From NCBI RefSeq assembly GCF_000241325.1, contig NZ_BAEI01000092.1, positions 1-64,000 on the forward strand: DNA of 64,000 nt. The letters are read 5' to 3'. How positions within the stretch are numbered: position 1 is the stretch's first letter; each line of letters begins with the position of its first letter. This document shows, one piece after another, positions 26,492-34,945 of the stretch. Made by a program: the position numbers and the translations under genes. This DNA comes from Gordonia polyisoprenivorans NBRC 16320 = JCM 10675 (GTDB taxonomy: Bacteria > Actinomycetota > Actinomycetes > Mycobacteriales > Mycobacteriaceae). The notes below the pieces were generated by a model that did no database searches, was not told the DNA's origin, and saw only the letters and a program-made list of their open reading frames with translations.

Positions 26492-27531
26492 GTGCCGTCA
26501 TCGATCCGGTGGTCGCCGACCGATGGTTGCGAGAGTTGGCCGTACTGGCGGCGGGCTGCGCCCCGGGCGAGCGCAATGCGCGGTGGAACACCATCCGAGA
26601 CCGCCACTCCCCCACAGATATCGATGAGATGCTGCAAGTCGCGATCCGCGCGGTGCGCGTGCGCATCGACGAACTACTCGATGGCCGGCCCACCGTCGAG
26701 GGCGTTCTGGGTATCGCGGCCATGAGCATGAATCGGGTCGGGCTCCACGACCCGGCACGTACCGGATCGCTTCTCGCCGGCTGCCTTCCCGGAGCCGGTC
26801 ACACCATAGGAACCCATGATGCCCAACATCTTCCGTGGCTGCTGGCGACCATCGGGATGCCAGTCGATCACGAAGAGCTCCGAGGTTGCTTCGTCGTCGA
26901 CTGGCTGCGCACCCAGCGCGTCGACATCACCGAGTCGGCATCGGCACTTCGACAAGCGATACTCGACAGCCTCATCCGCGCCGCACCGCCCGGCTGGACG
27001 TCGATCACCGGAACCCTGTGCGCCGCAGCCGGAGCAGCCCGCGCCACGTTGCGGGTCACGCGCGCCGGAGGCGACGTCGGCATCTGCGCCCCGGTGCGGA
27101 TACCCGCGCTGCACCGGCTCCGCACCCTCGACGCCGGCAACGGAATGCCCTGGTGGCGAGCCGAAGTCTGCATCACCCACGACGACAGCACGTTCCTCAC
27201 GACATCGCCCGAGATCGCACCACCGCCGGTGGACCTGATGCGTCCCAGCGATTATCGTGCCGACGCAGAGGTCAACGGAATCGACTTGCCGCCTTGGGCA
27301 GTCCGGTTCTGCGCCACCGGCGTCGTTCCTCCCGCCACCGCACCCGTACTCGCACCGGCCGCCGCGACCGATGCGGCCCTGATCTGGTTGGCCTGTCGGA
27401 ACATCGAGGCTGACCCCCGACATCTGATGATCGAGCGGGTGGCCGCCGGATATCGCGTGCACGCCCGCGCCGGGCACGACAGTCACGTCGTTCACGTCAC
27501 CGATACCGGCGAGACGTCGGAAATGCCGTAG
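26488..27531 (+). CDS. Unrecognised protein, member B2 of a duplicated pair
   Basis: 347 residues from the GTG at 26488, coupled to the upstream stop. Like the product at 24832 it has a helical N-terminal part, then LIRAAPPGWTSITGTLCAAA and DYRADAEVNGIDLPPWAV, then a C-terminal segment with RVAAGYRVHARAG that matches PVGYRV of the first copy. It has no signal peptide, membrane helix or recognised active site. It is the last gene of the five-gene run; the next gene begins 131 bases later and may have its own promoter. Confidence 0.72.
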   Translation: MSAVIDPVVADRWLRELAVLAAGCAPGERNARWNTIRDRHSPTDIDEMLQVAIRAVRVRIDELLDGRPTVEGVLGIAAMSMNRVGLHDPARTGSLLAGCLPGAGHTIGTHDAQHLPWLLATIGMPVDHEELRGCFVVDWLRTQRVDITESASALRQAILDSLIRAAPPGWTSITGTLCAAAGAARATLRVTRAGGDVGICAPVRIPALHRLRTLDAGNGMPWWRAEVCITHDDSTFLTTSPEIAPPPVDLMRPSDYRADAEVNGIDLPPWAVRFCATGVVPPATAPVLAPAAATDAALIWLACRNIEADPRHLMIERVAAGYRVHARAGHDSHVVHVTDTGETSEMP

Positions 27532-27662
27532 ATGCCGGACCCGCGGACGGCTTGTGGACCTCACGGCGCTGAATGCTTGGGACGCTGGTAATCTCGGCGC
27601 CGGTCGGCGAGGTGCGTTGGACACCCGAGACCACAGAATGCCGACGTGCTTGGGGGAATGTC

Positions 27663-28181
27663 ATGACGGGTCCGTACCACGAACAAGGTCACGCCGCAGG
27701 ACCGTCGACCGGATTCGGGCCCGCTCCCCAGTCTCCACAGGGCGGTCCGGGCTGGGGACCTCACACCGGGCCGGGTGGTTCTGCGTGGCCTGCGCCGCAA
27801 CATCCTAAGAAGAACCGGAAGCCGCTCATCATCGGAGGCATCGTGGTTGCGGTGGCAGTGATCACCGCAGTGGTGGTGACGGTGGTGGTGCTGCTGATCG
27901 GAAGTGGCGGCGACCAATCCAGCAGTCACGATCGCGCCGAGTTGATGAGCGAGGTCACGATGGATGCGAAGTCCGTCTACGGCGCAGGCAACGTCAGCTC
28001 CATCACCTGCCCGCAACAACCACCCACCACGGTCGGGGCGAGCTTCACCTGCACCGCCGAGGTGGTCGGTGAGTCCGCGCAAACCATCAAGGTTCAGGTG
28101 ACCGACGGCGGGTGGACCGTGTCCATGCGGCCGCTACGCCCTCACATCACCTACCCCAGCATGACGTTGCCGTCGAACTGA
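27663..28181 (+). CDS. Membrane-anchored protein with a DUF4333-like domain
   Basis: 172 residues. A Gly/Pro-rich N-terminus of about 60 residues (cytosolic) precedes a transmembrane helix (PLIIGGIVVAVAVITAVVVT, then VVVLLI). The extracytoplasmic C-terminal domain reads SSITCPQQPPTTVGASFTCT and KVQVTDGGWTVS, matching the two-Cys DUF4333 pattern found in actinobacterial surface proteins. The ATG at 27663 has GGGGGA upstream. An extended -10-like element (TGG-TAATCT, 27586-27594) could drive it. It ends six bases before the convergent espG gene. Function unknown. Confidence 0.8.
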   Translation: MTGPYHEQGHAAGPSTGFGPAPQSPQGGPGWGPHTGPGGSAWPAPQHPKKNRKPLIIGGIVVAVAVITAVVVTVVVLLIGSGGDQSSSHDRAELMSEVTMDAKSVYGAGNVSSITCPQQPPTTVGASFTCTAEVVGESAQTIKVQVTDGGWTVSMRPLRPHITYPSMTLPSN

Positions 28182-28187
28182 GTCACC

Positions 28188-28910
28188 TCAACGGCGACCT
28201 TCGTAGATCTTCCTGACGGCGGCGACGTAGGTGTCGAATGCCTTCGCCGTGCGCTCCGGAGTCGCTGAGACCACTTGTCTGGCAGCCCGGTTGACGATCA
28301 GGTCGCCATGGTCGCGAACACTCACGATGTCGAAGGTGTGAGAACTGTCGTCGCTACGCCAATCAATGGCCGGGCCGGCGAGAATACCCACCGGAATGAC
28401 GGCATCCAATCCGCCGGCGAACATTGTGGCCAATTCACGCTCTTTGGCCTGCTCGTCTGCCGTCGAGCGGCCTCCCGTGAACCGCCACTCACGCTGCGGT
28501 TGACCGGGTACGACCGCGAGAGTGGCCGCGAGCGCTCGACCCACGTCCGACGAATGTACGGCACGCAACCCCACTTCACCACCAGCGTCTTCATCGACTC
28601 CCGGCTGTTGAGCTGCGATGCAGGCGATCTCGCCACGGACACCGACATGCAGGCGAATCGGGACCCCCCTCCGCGAGCCGAAGATCTCGATACGAACCTC
28701 GGGATTGGTCAGAGCCGTGAGCGCGGGTTCGTACCATTCGGTGAGTGTTCTGTGCGCCTCTTGGAGCGCCACACTTCGTTCGTCAGCGTATTCGCCCAGT
28801 GTGGGCGACGTCGATCGAACCTGCATCGGATAGGGAAGCCGATCGTAGTGGAACTGCTCCCACATTTCTTTGAACGCAACCGGACTCATCCGCCACACCG
28901 CCGAGACCAT
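28188..28910 (-). CDS. EspG-like ESX secretion chaperone, copy 1
   Basis: 240 residues, alpha/beta. The opening (MSPVAFKEMWEQFHYDRLPY) and the Ala/Arg-rich middle fit the EspG family, cytosolic chaperones that bind cognate PE/PPE dimers before secretion. It follows the PPE-like gene directly: its ATG shares one base with that stop (TGATG). The order eccC, PE-like, PPE-like, espG indicates that it serves that substrate pair. An internal Met at codon 8 is an alternative start. The family call rests on overall pattern and context. Confidence 0.7.
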   Translation of the reverse strand: MVSAVWRMSPVAFKEMWEQFHYDRLPYPMQVRSTSPTLGEYADERSVALQEAHRTLTEWYEPALTALTNPEVRIEIFGSRRGVPIRLHVGVRGEIACIAAQQPGVDEDAGGEVGLRAVHSSDVGRALAATLAVVPGQPQREWRFTGGRSTADEQAKERELATMFAGGLDAVIPVGILAGPAIDWRSDDSSHTFDIVSVRDHGDLIVNRAARQVVSATPERTAKAFDTYVAAVRKIYEGRR

Positions 28911-30433
28911 CAGGCGCGTACCCCTCCGTCCGGACCGGGATTCTCGCCGTTGTCGTCCGTGGTCACGGGCGCTGCGTCGTCTTCGGCGACACCGACGATC
29001 GCCTCTCCATTGACACGTGTACGCAATGCCTTGAGTACCTTGTGGACTTTGTCTCCGCCACCACCCGCTCCCCGACCTCCCGCGCCGGGCGCTCCTGCAC
29101 CCGAGGTCCCCGTCCCCTGTGATGTTTGTGCGATGCCTGCGGCTGGACGCGCAGTCGTCGATTGCTCAGATGAAGTGGTTCCGGCTTTGGTGGTGCGTTC
29201 CGTGGGCTTCTCCGGGGTCCCTCCGCCGGGCGCGCCACCGCCGCCTCCGGCGCCTTTACCAGCTCCACCGCCACCTTTGCCTGCGCCACCGCCCCCGGCG
29301 CCGGAGCGCAGTGCCGCCGGACTCACCATTCCGGAGAACCCCGATGCCTCGCCGGTTGGTGCTGTCGCCGAAACCTGCTGCGCTGCTTGTTGTGCCGCCT
29401 GTTGCGCGGTCTGTTCGGCTTGGGAGAGCGCTTGCTGGACCCCTTGCGCTGCCTGCGAACCCAATGAACTCAATGCCTGGCCCGCGGTGTTCGCAACCTG
29501 TTGCATCGGATTCTCCGAACCCGACGCAGGGGTTACCTGCTGGCGTTTGATGTCGTCGAGTGCTCGGTTCACAGCTTTGGAGACGTCCGGGTGCGGGGCC
29601 CCGCCTCCCCCGCCACCTGCTCCGCCACCGCCGCCACCTGCACCACCGCCCATGGGCCCACTGTCGAACCCGCCTGTCGGGTTACCACTGGCTGGGGCCA
29701 TGGTCGGCATATTCTGTAGGACGGCATCGAGCGCTTGCGAGTAGTTGGTGGTCAACAATTCTTTGGCCTTCGTCGCGGCCGCATACGAATCGTCGAGTAT
29801 CTTCTTCAGATCATCAAAAGGCGAGTTCTCGTCGCCGTCCATATCGGCGAACTTCCAGGTATAGCCTCCGGTATAAGTATTTTCTGTCACCACTTCGTCG
29901 TAGGAATAGTAGTTGCGAACTTCCGCCATCGATTCGTTGTTGAACTCGTGGTGTTGATAGCGCGACTCCGGTGTTTCCGGAAAGTTCGACACCACGAGGT
30001 CGAAATTCTCCGCGAGATGGGTCAGCCTGTCGGACAACGAACCGCCGAACTCCCGAATGCTCTGCGGGAACTCACCGACGAAAGAACTCACGGCGCCGTT
30101 GGCGGCAGATGCCGCATCACCCGTCCAATCACCACTGGTCACATCTGCGATGTTCTTCTTGTACGATTCCATCGCGTCGGCCCATTCTGAACCGAGGGTC
30201 TTCCAGCCGGCTGCAACGGCGCGCACCGTGCCCGCATTGAGGCTGTCCTTGACATCACGCATCTGCAAGAACGTCTTGGAGTCCCAATTCTCATGATTGA
30301 CCGCCAACGATTGCGTGTCCGTCCCCGGCTTTCGCTGCGTCGCGTTCTGCAGCGAAATCAGGGTGTCGAGGGTGTTACGGACGGCCGTCGGAACCGACGG
30401 CACACTGATCGACGTCCGGGTCTCCTCGCCCAC
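28910..30433 (-). CDS. Large PPE/WXG-like T7SS substrate with Gly-rich tail
   Basis: 507 residues. The N-terminal ~180 residues are helical with a WXG turn (DVTSGDWTGDAASAANGAVS). A segment around residues 180-240 is Tyr- and acid-rich (NYYSYDEVVTENTYTGGYTW). The remainder is low-complexity Gly/Ala/Gln with long glycine runs and ends in an acidic tail. This is typical of secreted PPE- or EspB-like ESX substrates. The GTG start shares one base with the stop of the upstream small gene. With that partner and the downstream EspG it forms a substrate-chaperone cassette placed right after eccC. Confidence 0.75.
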   Translation of the reverse strand: MGEETRTSISVPSVPTAVRNTLDTLISLQNATQRKPGTDTQSLAVNHENWDSKTFLQMRDVKDSLNAGTVRAVAAGWKTLGSEWADAMESYKKNIADVTSGDWTGDAASAANGAVSSFVGEFPQSIREFGGSLSDRLTHLAENFDLVVSNFPETPESRYQHHEFNNESMAEVRNYYSYDEVVTENTYTGGYTWKFADMDGDENSPFDDLKKILDDSYAAATKAKELLTTNYSQALDAVLQNMPTMAPASGNPTGGFDSGPMGGGAGGGGGGAGGGGGGAPHPDVSKAVNRALDDIKRQQVTPASGSENPMQQVANTAGQALSSLGSQAAQGVQQALSQAEQTAQQAAQQAAQQVSATAPTGEASGFSGMVSPAALRSGAGGGGAGKGGGGAGKGAGGGGGAPGGGTPEKPTERTTKAGTTSSEQSTTARPAAGIAQTSQGTGTSGAGAPGAGGRGAGGGGDKVHKVLKALRTRVNGEAIVGVAEDDAAPVTTDDNGENPGPDGGVRA

Positions 30434-30750
30434 TACCTCGGCCCGTCGGCATCGCGCACGTGTTTGAGCGCGCTGTCGATCAGCAGCTTGGTGTCATCCA
30501 CCATGTCCGACTGGTGGTGCCGTTGTGTATCCAGATCGGTCAACAAACCCTGCAGGCGTCCCTTGGCGCTCTGTCCGTCCAATGCCTTACCGAGCGCATC
30601 ACCGAGATCGGGGACCAACGTCGACATGCTTTTTCCGAAGAAGTTCTTGATATCTGAAAGCGCTTGATCGACTTGGCCTTCGACGGCTGGGAACAAATGA
30701 AGCCCCAGGCCTTTGTCGTTGGCCATCTTGCCCATCTGGTTCTCGGTCAC
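30433..30750 (-). CDS. Small PE/Esx-like helical protein, partner of the 507-residue substrate
   Basis: 105 residues, two predicted helices around a turn at PDLGDALG. No WXG is seen. It is encoded between eccC (20 bases upstream) and the PPE-like gene (one-base overlap, TAGTG), the usual place of the small subunit of a PE/PPE or Esx heterodimer. The GTG at 30750 has GGGGAGGGG about six bases upstream. Assignment as a secreted partner is by position and size; the sequence itself is not diagnostic. Confidence 0.65.
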   Translation of the reverse strand: MTENQMGKMANDKGLGLHLFPAVEGQVDQALSDIKNFFGKSMSTLVPDLGDALGKALDGQSAKGRLQGLLTDLDTQRHHQSDMVDDTKLLIDSALKHVRDADGPR

Positions 30751-30769
30751 AGCTAACCCCTCCCCGTCG

Positions 30770-33700
30770 TCACATCATCAACTGGATCATCCCCGAACTC
30801 TGCGTCCGCGAGATGAACATGCCTCGTCCCGGCGGCATGGGATGCGGCCGGAAGTTGCCCAGCAACGGACCTTCGTCTTTTGTACCACCCATGATCAGGC
30901 CGTTGCAGGACAAGTCCTTCAGGCGTCCGACAAACGGGTCGTACAGGGCGCGGCCGGCTCCGCCGACCCGGCGCGTCACCACCACCCGCAGGCCGATGTC
31001 GCGGGCCTGCGGCAGGTAGGGCACCACGGGCGCCAACGGGTTGTTGGTGGCGGTGACGATCAGGTCGTAGTCGTCGATGAGCAGGTAGACATCGGGGCCC
31101 GACCACCATGAGCGCTCCTTGAGTTGCTGCTGGGTGACGTCGTCGGGTGGGAGGCGGAGTTTGAGCAGGCCGGCGAGATTGGCCATCATCTTGGTCGCCG
31201 AGTCCTCGGCGGTGGCGTAACCGCCGAGCTGCTCACCCTCCATCACACCGAGCAGTCCACGGCGGTAGTCGATCATGATGACCTTCGCCTCGTCTGGCGT
31301 GGCGTTGCGCACAACACCTTCGGCAATGTTGCGCAACAGGGTTGTCTTACCCGCCTCGGCCTCGGCGAACACGACGAGGTGCGCCTGCGCCTCGAAGTCC
31401 ACGACGACCGGTGCGAGTGCCGCCTCGTCGATGCCGATCACGATGCGCGACTTGGAGAGCGAGCCCTCCCGCTCCGCGCGCGCGAGCACCGGTACCGGGT
31501 CGAGTCGATCGGGTAGCGTGCGGACCTGCGGTGCGCGCCGGGCGCCGTAGAATTCGGTCATCTGGGCGACCATGGTCTGCACCCCCTCGGGCAGGGAGTC
31601 CACCGACGAGTCGGAGTCGATGCGCGGCAGGCCGATCAACAGGTGCAGACGCTCACGCCCGATCCCCCGTCCCGGCCGATTCTCCGGAATGGCCTCCTGT
31701 GCTTTGCGCCCCATCTCCGAGTCGGACGAATCACCGAGTTTCAGCTCGATGCGGGTACCGAGCATGTCTTTCACGTTCGCCCGGATCTCCATCCATCGCG
31801 ACGCCGAAACGGCAAGGTGCACACCGTAGGACAGACCCTGCAGAGCGATATCGACAAGTTGGGATTCCAGCGCCTCGAAGTCGCTGCGGACCGAGGCCCA
31901 TCCATCAACGACGAGGACGACGTCGCCGTGCAGATCGGCGCTGAGCGGGTCCGCGGCGCGCTCGGCCGGCGACAGGGCGGCCAGGCGCGCCTTGCGTTGC
32001 CGGAAGTCCCGCATCGATTCGATACCCAACTCGCGGAAACGTTCTTCGCGCTCGCGCAGCACCGTGGAGACCTCGGCGACCGTGCGGTTGACCTTGTCGC
32101 GGTCCATTCGCCCGGCGACACCGCCGACGTGCGGGAGATTCTGCAGACTCACCAGCGTGCCACCACCGAAGTCCAGGCAGTAGAACTGGAGTTGCTCGGG
32201 TGTGTGGGTCAGTGCGCCCGCGGCGATCATCGTGCGCAGCGCGGTGGACTTGCCGGACTGCGGTCCGCCGACGATCGCCACATTGCCTGCAGCACCGGAC
32301 AAATCGATACTCAACACGTCGCGGCGCTGATCGTAGGGGCGGTCGAGGATGCCGATCGGCATCCACAGGGCCCCGTTGATGTTCGCCGGATCGCGCCAGT
32401 CGGGGCCGGGCAGCAACTCGTTGACCGCGGGACTGTCGTCCAACGGCGGCAACCACACCTCGTGTGCGGGCCGTCCATGTCCCTTCAGCCGCGCGACCAC
32501 CACATCGAGCAGCGAGGGCGTGTTGCCGGTTTCGGCTGCCTTGAGTTCGGACTCGTAGCGGTCGAGGTCGGCCTGCTCGGCGGCGGTGAGCGTCGAAGAA
32601 GCCTCGGGCACCGCCGGTTTGTCCACGTGACCGACCGTGAACAGTTTGGGCGCAAGCGCTCCCAACTCCGAATGCCGAGCACCGCCGAGCTGCGCGCGGG
32701 GCTTCACATACGGCCCCGACACGTACGAGGTGTTGAATCGCTTGGGTTCGTCGGCGTCGGACTTGAGGAATGCCGAGCCCGGCACCGACGGCAGGTGATA
32801 GGCGTCGGGCACCCCGAGGACCTGCCGGGATTCGCCGGCGGAGAACGTCTTCAGGCCGATCCGATACGACAGGTGTGAGTCCAGCCCGCGAAGTTTGCCC
32901 TCTTCGAGGCGCTGAGAAGCCAGCAGCAGATGCATGTGCAGCGAACGGCCCAATCGACCGATCATCACGAACAATTCGGCGAAATCCGGCTTTTGGGACA
33001 GGAGCTCGGAGAACTCGTCGACGACGATGAACAATGCGGGCAGCGGGTCCAGGGGTGCTCCGTTGGCCCGTGCCCGTTCGTAATCGCCCACGTTGGCGTA
33101 GTTCCCGGCGCGACGCAGCAGTTCCTGACGTCGATTCATCTCTCCGGAAAGCGCATCACGCATGCGGTCGACCATGGTGATCTCTTCTTCGAGGTTGGTG
33201 ATCACTGCCGCAACGTGCGGCGCCTGATCCAATCCGAGGAAGGTGGCTCCACCCTTGAAGTCGACGAGAACCAGGTTGAGCGCCTCCGGTGAGTGCGAGG
33301 TGATCATCGACAACACCAACGTGCGAAGGAATTCCGATTTGCCCGAACCCGTTGCGCCGATGCACAAGCCGTGTGGGCCCATGCCGTACTCGGCGGCCTC
33401 CTTGATGTCGAGTTCCATGGGCTGACCGTTGGGGGTTATACCGATCGGAACGCGCAGGCGTTCGCGCGGCGAACGCGGCCGCCAGATCTCTTCGGGGATG
33501 ATCTGGGCGGCGTCGGGGATCTTGAGCATCGCCATCAAGCCGGGATCGATCGCGTTGCCACGGACCTCGGCCTCCAGGCTGACGATGTGCTGGGCGGCGT
33601 TGGCAGGCCGGTACCGCCCGATCCGCCGGGCGGCCGCCTCGGCCTCGGCGACGCTGAGCGCATCGGGCACCCCGAAGGTCTCCACCCCGGCCGGCCCGCG

Positions 33701-34822
33701 CGCTGCGATCGTGTCGGCGTCGACGAGCAACTGCAGGCCGCGTCGCGCCGCGAGTCCGTCCTTGGGCGCGTTGAGGTCGAGCACGGTGACCGACTCCAGA
33801 CCGGCCTCGGTGACCAGACGCTCGTCACCGGAGACGTAACCGTCGTCGAGGACCACGATCATCTGTTTGACCGTCTGGTTCGGAGATGCGTTGCGCGAGA
33901 ATCGTCCCCGCTCACTGAGCTCGGCACCCATCACGGCCTCGAACTTCGACAGCGACGAGAACACCATCCGCATCGGACCGATGCCGTCGACGTGGGCGGG
34001 ATTCTGGGCCTGGGGCAGCCATTTGAGCCATTGCCACACCGCGCCATCGGGATTGGCGGTGACCACCGCGATCTGCAGGTGGTCGGGACTGTGGAACAGA
34101 CAGAGCTCCACCACCATTGCGCGCACCAACGACCGCGTCATCGCCCGATCACCCTCGATGTTGATCGCCGGGAATCGCCGCAGGCTGACCGCGGTCGGCA
34201 ACGAATGCACCACCGCATGGGTCCGCACGAATCGGCGCAACGCCACCGTCGAGACCGGTTCGAGGTCCTCGGTGGGGCCGGTCTCGGGTGCCAGCAGTCG
34301 GGTGGCGAGTCGCTGGGTGCCCACCCCGACCCGGGCATGACAGAAGTCGGCGTCGTCGGGACGCCGTTCCCACATGCGCCGCGATCCGGCCAAGTCGATC
34401 AGAATCCGCGGGTCCGGGTGGGTCCACTCGAGTGCCGCGCGCTGCTCCTCGCCGGTGGCGTCGACGTCCTCACGGAGATTGCCCAGGTATCGGAAGTAGT
34501 CCTTGCGTTCCTCGTCGAGTTCCGCGGCCGCCTTCCCGGCCCGCTGACTACCGCCGCCGACGAACATGCCCACCATCGACATGACCATCATCATCGGGAA
34601 CATCATCATCATCGGGTTGGTCGCAAGGCTGCGCCCGCCGACGGTGAACATCAACGCGATCATGCCCACCACCGCGACGACCATCACCAGCGGCAACAGC
34701 TTCATCAGCAGATTGCCCGGGATGACACGCGGGACCTCCGGTGGCGCCTGCAGATCGACCTCGCCGCCCGGTGTCTTGGGCGCGGCGATCCGCGGCCGCC
34801 GCACAAATCCTTCTGTTCCCAC
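30770..34822 (-). CDS. eccC: ESX secretion ATPase EccC
   Basis: About 1350 residues. Order: short basic N-terminus (FVRRPRIAAPKTPGGEVDLQ), two membrane helices (LLPLVMVVAVVGMIALMF and MMMMFPMMMVMSMVGMF), DUF domain, then three FtsK/SpoIIIE-type ATPase domains. Walker A motifs: GATGSGKSEF (~489), GGPQSGKSTAL (~853) and the shortened AEAGKTTLLR (~1157). EccC is the motor that recognises substrates and drives type VII export. I chose the GTG at 34822 because typical EccC proteins begin just before the RRPR motif; an ATG at 34876 is also possible. It is divergent from eccD copy 2. Confidence 0.95.
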   Translation of the reverse strand: MGTEGFVRRPRIAAPKTPGGEVDLQAPPEVPRVIPGNLLMKLLPLVMVVAVVGMIALMFTVGGRSLATNPMMMMFPMMMVMSMVGMFVGGGSQRAGKAAAELDEERKDYFRYLGNLREDVDATGEEQRAALEWTHPDPRILIDLAGSRRMWERRPDDADFCHARVGVGTQRLATRLLAPETGPTEDLEPVSTVALRRFVRTHAVVHSLPTAVSLRRFPAINIEGDRAMTRSLVRAMVVELCLFHSPDHLQIAVVTANPDGAVWQWLKWLPQAQNPAHVDGIGPMRMVFSSLSKFEAVMGAELSERGRFSRNASPNQTVKQMIVVLDDGYVSGDERLVTEAGLESVTVLDLNAPKDGLAARRGLQLLVDADTIAARGPAGVETFGVPDALSVAEAEAAARRIGRYRPANAAQHIVSLEAEVRGNAIDPGLMAMLKIPDAAQIIPEEIWRPRSPRERLRVPIGITPNGQPMELDIKEAAEYGMGPHGLCIGATGSGKSEFLRTLVLSMITSHSPEALNLVLVDFKGGATFLGLDQAPHVAAVITNLEEEITMVDRMRDALSGEMNRRQELLRRAGNYANVGDYERARANGAPLDPLPALFIVVDEFSELLSQKPDFAELFVMIGRLGRSLHMHLLLASQRLEEGKLRGLDSHLSYRIGLKTFSAGESRQVLGVPDAYHLPSVPGSAFLKSDADEPKRFNTSYVSGPYVKPRAQLGGARHSELGALAPKLFTVGHVDKPAVPEASSTLTAAEQADLDRYESELKAAETGNTPSLLDVVVARLKGHGRPAHEVWLPPLDDSPAVNELLPGPDWRDPANINGALWMPIGILDRPYDQRRDVLSIDLSGAAGNVAIVGGPQSGKSTALRTMIAAGALTHTPEQLQFYCLDFGGGTLVSLQNLPHVGGVAGRMDRDKVNRTVAEVSTVLREREERFRELGIESMRDFRQRKARLAALSPAERAADPLSADLHGDVVLVVDGWASVRSDFEALESQLVDIALQGLSYGVHLAVSASRWMEIRANVKDMLGTRIELKLGDSSDSEMGRKAQEAIPENRPGRGIGRERLHLLIGLPRIDSDSSVDSLPEGVQTMVAQMTEFYGARRAPQVRTLPDRLDPVPVLARAEREGSLSKSRIVIGIDEAALAPVVVDFEAQAHLVVFAEAEAGKTTLLRNIAEGVVRNATPDEAKVIMIDYRRGLLGVMEGEQLGGYATAEDSATKMMANLAGLLKLRLPPDDVTQQQLKERSWWSGPDVYLLIDDYDLIVTATNNPLAPVVPYLPQARDIGLRVVVTRRVGGAGRALYDPFVGRLKDLSCNGLIMGGTKDEGPLLGNFRPHPMPPGRGMFISRTQSSGMIQLMM

Positions 34823-34945
34823 GTACCCCTCGCTACCCAGGTGTCGATTCCCTGACCGAACTGAGGTCCTCCCCATCGGTACCTGCCAGTAATCTATGAC
34901 GTTAGCGAAGCTCAGGGCCATCAGCCGAAAGGACCACTCGTCCAG

